Part shown: piece by piece, positions 7,801 to 10,078 of the stretch
Layout of the letters: each line of letters starts with the position of its first letter
Position numbering within the stretch: the stretch's first letter is position 1
DNA from: an uncultured Bacillota bacterium
GTDB lineage: Bacteria; Bacillota; Clostridia; Peptostreptococcales; Anaerovoracaceae
Assembly: GCA_946546075.1 (NCBI GenBank)
Contig: CAMNNV010000033.1
Span: forward strand, 1 to 10,078
DNA: 10,078 bases
Direction of reading: 5' to 3'
Translations under genes and position numbers: made by a program
Notes under the pieces: model-generated
What the model saw: the letters and a program-made list of their open reading frames with translations, nothing else
What the model was told of the DNA's origin: nothing
Database searches by the model: none

Positions 7801-8210
7801 GCGAGCTGGATGACGCAGACGACCAGGGCAAGTCCCAGAAGGAATCGGCAGTTGTACGAAGGGACAGGCAGTACAGGCTGAAGGGCTTCGTCATCAACGA
7901 AGAAAACGTGATCCGGGCCATGGACGAGGATTTCGAAGTGGAATCCCAGGTCATCCCGGTGAAGATCGCAAAGGATGAGACGTTCAAGGCTGCAGCGAAG
8001 GGCAGACTCTTCACCAAGGAGGAGTTCACCGAGCTCTGCGAGGCAGTCGACACGCAGGTCCAAAGGATCTGCGGGGAGATCACCGATGGCGCGATCGATA
8101 TCGCACCGCGAAGGGCTGACAAGAACAGCAGCGCGTGCACATTTTGCGATTACAGGAGCATATGCCTGTTCGACACAGGCTTCAAAGGGTGCAGGTACGT
8201 ACCTGTATAA
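4875..8210 (+). CDS. addB: AddB/RexB-type subunit of the AddAB helicase-nuclease
   Basis: Second subunit of the double-strand-break resection complex that, with AddA, unwinds and degrades DNA ends to load RecA; cytoplasmic. It has 1111 residues against about 1160 in Bacillus subtilis. Helicase-like remains include the motif-Ia-like ILIVPDQMSAQTER near residue 35 and IGTLQRTRLSRNKVLMVIGA with NEGVLP (552-577). The C-terminal RecB-family nuclease is intact: H793, D913 in GIIDRLD, D930 and K932 in VDYKTG. The four iron-sulfur cysteines are present: C763 in SSCPF and C1088, C1091, C1097 as CxxCx5C. The N-terminal Walker A (GxxGSGKS in many AddB) is absent; the region reads YYGSESVDKERF, as in streptococcal RexB. 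So this subunit probably does not hydrolyse ATP but keeps the nuclease and DNA-end clamp. The start follows AGAGGGA (4864-4870). The gap of 10 nt to the fusion gene suggests one transcript. The partner addA is not in the window. Confidence 0.93.
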   Translation: MLNIYYGSESVDKERFVFEKIAAEGGRTILIVPDQMSAQTERNAFHYLKRKALMDISVLDFDRLGLKAVQDAARAVPPLIDKYGRHMLLSGILRQEDEGSELMTYRGMSGRSTFVSMMNSLISEMKRNEVGPEQLRAVLDSLDDRKFLKRKLTDIVHIFEAYEEAIKDKYLDSEDYITFYGDAILEAPMIKGAKVWISGFDTFTPKNILVISRLIRTADAVNVVMDYEEGYGGTPDAAFLTDNTRSQLFSLTGYVIAKLEEEAGKLGHECIRIPVTEPRKDTIWTKEKPFDRVTMAEAADLYEEAECAATYILDLTKQGYRYRDMAVICNDMPGLGAVLSRTLQKWGIPVFMDKKRTVLHHPAVGFLIALMDLASEGYKTDAVMRLLKSGIIRTEEETEEVLENYLYKYRVRPGSWKNDFTRGAEEVGEETLRSINKLREDIVTLTEEVKDRLGRRNTAGQKIKGLYEYLSGTFGIEDRLEEIMERQQAEGMEDAASETAQSWNVLCRIFDQLVEVTGERRISNKELKKLMVSGLEEIEIGIVPADTDSILIGTLQRTRLSRNKVLMVIGANEGVLPMESTEEGILSETELEELENMDLTLAKTSEVMRKEEALAIYRNLTAPSERLYMSCARAGITGDDSRPSRIFRILKSKVAAEAEKPDFREAPGRSGVMSAVSTPAGTLGHLAQAIRDYRESGSLDPEWYQVIDWYLDHEDRSFRGLEAGLLFDNKVEKLGQDVAEALYMGDAKELGVSVSRLEKYSSCPFAHFISYGIRPEDLEPREIGARETGSIYHECLMLFSQQLAPPEGVAIGDPGSPWMAMDDAKCETMIRDIVSRQMDEYMKGTIEKGGLEEYRKERIISICTKVAQSLVSQVAKGHIKSMEFEKYFGKGSDIPPVTVQIGDHTILLRGIIDRLDVLDTPEGDAVRIVDYKTGNDVIKKEYYEAGYKLQLMVYMNAAMAAKEGAEPAGVFHFHISELDDADDQGKSQKESAVVRRDRQYRLKGFVINEENVIRAMDEDFEVESQVIPVKIAKDETFKAAAKGRLFTKEEFTELCEAVDTQVQRICGEITDGAIDIAPRRADKNSSACTFCDYRSICLFDTGFKGCRYVPV

Positions 8211-8215
8211 TCAAC

Positions 8216-8244
8216 TTGAAATTATAACGCTACGGCGTTATAAT
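8216..8244 (+). promoter_or_regulatory. Near-consensus SigA promoter for the HTH-kinase pair
   Basis: TTGAAA at 8216-8221 and TATAAT at 8239-8244 are separated by exactly 17 nt: five of six matches at -35 and six of six at -10. A start around 8250-8252 would give a leader of about 14 nt carrying GAGAGG (8251-8256), 8 nt before the ATG at 8265. The position just upstream of a two-gene unit and just after the addB stop supports it. Chance is possible because the stretch is AT-rich, but the spacing and location make that unlikely. Confidence 0.75.
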
Positions 8245-8250
8245 TTTTTT
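8219..8250 (+). terminator. Intrinsic terminator after addB
   Basis: Arms ATTATAACGC (8221-8230) and GCGTTATAAT (8235-8244) are perfectly complementary around a TACG loop. Pairing A8219 and A8220 with T8246 and T8245 extends the stem to 12 bp. Seven T residues (8244-8250) follow directly. It lies 8 nt after the addB stop codon. The stem has only three G-C pairs, all next to the loop, so efficiency may be partial. The same bases also carry the -10 box of the next unit. Confidence 0.72.
8221..8244. promoter_or_regulatory. Perfect palindrome over the -10 box, candidate operator for the HTH protein
   Basis: A 24-bp inverted repeat (10-bp arms, 4-bp centre TACG) spans most of the promoter spacer and the whole -10 box. 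Dimeric XRE proteins of HipB type bind palindromes over their own promoters; the E. coli HipB site is TATCC, 8 nt, GGATA. Here the nested core TATAACGC/GCGTTATA has comparable geometry. Binding would block RNA polymerase and give autorepression. The palindrome is seen directly; operator function is inferred from its place and from the HTH gene that follows. Confidence 0.5.
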
Positions 8251-8256
8251 GAGAGG
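8251..8256 (+). promoter_or_regulatory. Ribosome binding site choosing the HTH gene start
   Basis: GAGAGG lies 8 nt before the ATG at 8265 and 14 nt before a second in-frame ATG at 8271. The spacing favours the first ATG. It is moderate rather than ideal and sits at the extreme 5' end of the predicted transcript. Confidence 0.55.
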
Positions 8257-8264
8257 AAAACGAG

Positions 8265-8717
8265 ATGGAGATGAATCAGAAGTTCAGAGAAAAAGTGAAC
8301 AGTTCCGGTCTTACCATGTATACCCTTGCCAAGAGGACGGGTGTTCCCTATACCACCATAAATGAGCTGATGCATGGGAAGACGGATATCAATCAGTGCG
8401 CTGCGGCGAGCGTCTGGAAACTCAGTGAAGCGCTGGGCGCAGAGATGGGGGAGATCATGAACGATATCCGGTTCCTGGACGGTGTGAAGGGCAGGTATAA
8501 GGGAATCGATTACGTGTGGAAATCAGATGACAGCAGCCGGATCATCTTCGAATACGAAGGAGAGAAGGTTTCCCTGGATACGGGCAAGCTTTATGATATT
8601 CCATCCAGGGCAGAGTATTACAATACCATCGCAAGGTGGATGATCAAGGAATACATCGAGAATAAGGCATGGATGATCGAAGCGGACAGGATCGCGAAGA
8701 AGGTGGGTAGCAGATGA
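8265..8717 (+). CDS. XRE-family HTH protein, HipB-like, with an extra C-terminal domain
   Basis: 150 residues. Residues about 7-66 form an XRE/Cro-type helix-turn-helix: LTMYTLAKRTGVPYTTI with recognition helix around 27-40 (VPYTTINELMHGK), then helices LSEALGAEMGEIM. Residues about 70-150 are an additional domain that I do not recognise: predicted beta strands (YKGIDYVWK, SRIIFEYEGEKVSLDTGK) followed by a long helix (YYNTIARWMIKEYIENKAWMIEADRIAKKV). Plain HipB antitoxins are about 90 residues, so this is clearly longer. Its TGA overlaps the kinase ATG in ATGA, implying translational coupling and matched amounts. By analogy with HipBA it should bind the kinase and repress the promoter whose palindrome lies just upstream. 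No signal peptide or membrane segment is visible. The antitoxin role is inferred from context; the DNA-binding domain is well supported. Confidence 0.85.
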   Translation: MEMNQKFREKVNSSGLTMYTLAKRTGVPYTTINELMHGKTDINQCAAASVWKLSEALGAEMGEIMNDIRFLDGVKGRYKGIDYVWKSDDSSRIIFEYEGEKVSLDTGKLYDIPSRAEYYNTIARWMIKEYIENKAWMIEADRIAKKVGSR

Positions 8718-9868
8718 ATGACAACTATATACTGATGCATAGGGATGTGCCATGTGCAGTCATCGCGATCGACCGGGACAACAGTGCCCTTCGGGAGGTC
8801 AAGATCATCCGAAAAGATATCGCTCCTTTTCTCGGCGGAGCCGATGAGCGGCGAATGAAGAAATGGTGGGAGCAGCGCGCCGTACCGGGATCGAGAAAAG
8901 ATATCGCACGGATGCTGAAGAACGCCGGTTGTACAACGAACAGAGAGTACCTGGCTAAGAATCTGGCCCTGAGTCTGGAGGATACCTACTGGATCTGTCC
9001 GGTGGAGACCGAGCTTAGGTGGGAAGACGTGAATCTTTTTCACAACGAACCCGGAGACACAGAGGTGCTGTCCTTTCACAACGGATCTTCTTACGATCCG
9101 AATGCATCCCTCGGCGGTGAAATGGATAAATACTGGGATCTTGCAGGGGAGACTCCTGTGCTGGTCAAGAAGGCCTATGAGAATTTCGGTCAGCAGAGCA
9201 TCAATGAGGCGTTTGCAAGCCTGATCCACAGGAAGCAGAAGGCTGATATCCCATATGCCGGTTACGAAGTGATGAGAGGAGAAGATAACGCTCTGATTGC
9301 AAGGTGCGCAGCATTTACAAGTGAGAACGTGGAGTTCGTGTCGGCATACGAAGTGATCCATTCGGCGAAGCGCAGGAAGGACAGGTCACAGGTGGATCAT
9401 TACATCGATGTCTGTGAAGAACATGGTCTGTCCAGATCTGAGATGCAGCGCTATATGGACTACCTGATACTCAGCGATTTCGTCATTAGTAATACGGATG
9501 AACACCTTAGGAATTTCGGAGTGCTGCGAGATCCGAAGACGATGGAACTTCTGGGACCGGCACCGATTTTCGACTCCGGAAACAGCATGTTCTGGGATGT
9601 TTTGCGCGTGAAGCCTCTTGGGAAGAAAGAACTGATGGCAAGGAAGATCAATTCCATCAACACGAAAGAGGGACGGATGCTGGAGCACGTCAGAAACAGA
9701 GATGTGCTGGATCCGATGAATTTACCAGGACCCGCAGAAGTGGAGGAGTTATACGCCTCCTACGGACTGCCGGAAGAGAGGGCTGCGTTCATAGCCGGAA
9801 GCTATGCGTGTAAGCTTTCGATCTTCGACGAATACATCAGTGGGAAAGATATTTCGATATACAGATAG
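8714..9868 (+). CDS. HipA-like Ser/Thr protein kinase
   Basis: 384 residues, HipA-fold kinase. Residues 1 to about 115 form an N-terminal region conserved, as I recall, in a clostridial HipA-like group (RAVPGSR at 55-61, LSLEDTYWI at 86-94, WEDVNLFHN at 103-111). The kinase core follows: glycine-rich loop SLGGEMDKYW (132-141), candidate ATP-binding lysines in VLVKKA (K152/K153), helix glutamate in NEAF (E165), catalytic loop SNTDEHLRNFG (259-269) with D262 as base and N267 as metal ligand, and metal-binding D287 in APIFDSGNS. The residues needed for catalysis all look intact. E. coli HipA phosphorylates GltX and halts growth; the substrate here is unknown. The gene overlaps the HTH gene by ATGA, the usual antitoxin-first order. 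Toxin function is inferred; a housekeeping signalling kinase is possible. A gene of another family starts 13 nt downstream. Confidence 0.87.
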   Translation: MNDNYILMHRDVPCAVIAIDRDNSALREVKIIRKDIAPFLGGADERRMKKWWEQRAVPGSRKDIARMLKNAGCTTNREYLAKNLALSLEDTYWICPVETELRWEDVNLFHNEPGDTEVLSFHNGSSYDPNASLGGEMDKYWDLAGETPVLVKKAYENFGQQSINEAFASLIHRKQKADIPYAGYEVMRGEDNALIARCAAFTSENVEFVSAYEVIHSAKRRKDRSQVDHYIDVCEEHGLSRSEMQRYMDYLILSDFVISNTDEHLRNFGVLRDPKTMELLGPAPIFDSGNSMFWDVLRVKPLGKKELMARKINSINTKEGRMLEHVRNRDVLDPMNLPGPAEVEELYASYGLPEERAAFIAGSYACKLSIFDEYISGKDISIYR

Positions 9869-9869
9869 T

Positions 9870-9875
9870 GGAGGG
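9870..9875 (+). promoter_or_regulatory. Strong ribosome binding site of the 3'-most gene
   Basis: GGAGGG sits directly after the kinase stop codon and 6 nt before the ATG at 9882, which fixes this start. With only 13 nt between genes and no terminator, the next gene is probably read from the same transcript as the kinase. Confidence 0.65.
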
Positions 9876-9881
9876 TGACAG

Positions 9882-10078
9882 ATGAGGATCGCAACGATAC
9901 ATTTGAATAACGAGGAAGTGGCCGGGATCGTCACCGGACGTGGCGTGATGCCGGTCCGCAGGATCAACGGCACCCTCGGGAGCAAGTGGGAAGAGCATGT
10001 CTTTGATCTGATCGAAACGGGGCAGCTGAAGGAACTGACGGAGTGGTACAACGGTGAGGGAAGAGATGCCTTAGAGGA
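9882..10078 (+). CDS. Fumarylacetoacetate-hydrolase-family protein, N-terminal part only
   Basis: An open frame of 65 full codons runs into the window edge. The N-terminus (MRIATIHLNNEEVAGIVTG, VMPVRRIN, then DLIETGQLKELTEWYNGEGRDALE) resembles the lid region of fumarylacetoacetate-hydrolase-family proteins as I remember them from Bacillota: a short beta start followed by a helix carrying DLIxxGQLxxLxxWY. The catalytic barrel and its metal-binding residues lie outside the window, so the reaction cannot be assigned. The family includes hydrolases, decarboxylases and isomerases of 2-keto or ring-cleavage acids. The frame is supported by a strong GGAGGG at the correct spacing. The gene has no obvious link to the HTH-kinase pair; it may simply lie downstream of an inserted module. 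Confidence 0.62.
   Translation, partial: MRIATIHLNNEEVAGIVTGRGVMPVRRINGTLGSKWEEHVFDLIETGQLKELTEWYNGEGRDALE

Noticed and set aside
7256..7813. Plus-strand 185-codon frame inside addB
   Set aside because: It is a +1 shadow rich in Gly, Arg and His, while the main frame carries conserved nuclease motifs over the same bases.
6894..8063. Long antisense open frame (389 codons) under addB
   Set aside because: It lies fully within the addB nuclease domain on the other strand; the composition (His/Val/Leu/Asp-rich) is that of a reversed GC-rich frame.
8219..8250. Hairpin as an attenuator or riboswitch in the HTH-gene leader
   Set aside because: The promoter -10 box lies in the hairpin itself, so transcripts from that promoter would not contain it; the structure is too small for a riboswitch.
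1..10078. CRISPR array, tRNA, rRNA, insertion sequence or attachment site
   Set aside because: No spaced repeat series, cloverleaf, rRNA stretch, transposase motif or flanking duplication was seen by reading; genes fill nearly all of the window.

Overview
The window reads as chromosome from a low-redundancy, all-plus-strand region of a Bacillota (Firmicutes), most likely a clostridial anaerobe. The grounds are the compact fab gene order, an AddB/RexB-type (not RecB-type) recombination nuclease, strong GGAGG-type ribosome binding sites, a TTG start, and the resemblance of the accessory proteins to clostridial families as I remember them. I cannot name the genus. Every supported gene lies on the + strand, and no gap longer than about 55 bases is without a gene.

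Region 1 (2-3373) is the distal part of a type II fatty-acid synthesis operon: fabD (5' end outside the window), fabG, fabF and fabZ. Gaps are 18-22 nt, each holding a Shine-Dalgarno sequence. Together they load malonyl-ACP, condense it onto the growing chain, reduce the 3-keto group and dehydrate the product. The remaining step, enoyl-ACP reduction, has no canonical enzyme in the window.

Region 2 (3401-4864) is one continuous gene with a TTG start. It encodes a MarR-type winged-helix DNA-binding domain fused to a FabK/nitronate-monooxygenase-like FMN barrel. In streptococci and relatives a MarR repressor (FabT) and an FMN enoyl-ACP reductase (FabK) are separate fab-cluster proteins; here the two folds are in one chain. 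The barrel keeps its flavin-binding glycine motifs, but the usual active-site Gly-Gly-His reads Ala-Gly-Leu. I infer a flavin- or acyl-ligand-sensing regulator rather than an ordinary reductase. This is the most unusual item in the window.

Region 3 (4875-8210) is addB, the second subunit of the AddAB helicase-nuclease. It has an intact nuclease centre and iron-sulfur cysteines but no Walker A motif. It starts 10 nt after the fusion gene, so it is probably co-transcribed with it. No addA is seen.

Region 4 (8211-9868) starts with a 54-nt junction. A perfect 10-bp-arm palindrome there is at once the stem of an intrinsic terminator for addB and part of a near-consensus promoter (TTGAAA, 17 nt, TATAAT) for the next genes. 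Those genes are a HipBA-like pair with an ATGA overlap: an XRE-type HTH protein with an extra C-terminal domain, then a HipA-fold Ser/Thr kinase. It looks like a self-contained, self-regulated toxin-antitoxin or signalling module.

Region 5 (9882-10078) is the 5' end of a fumarylacetoacetate-hydrolase-family gene, cut by the window edge and close enough to the kinase gene to share its transcript. No tRNA, rRNA, CRISPR array, insertion sequence or attachment site was seen.
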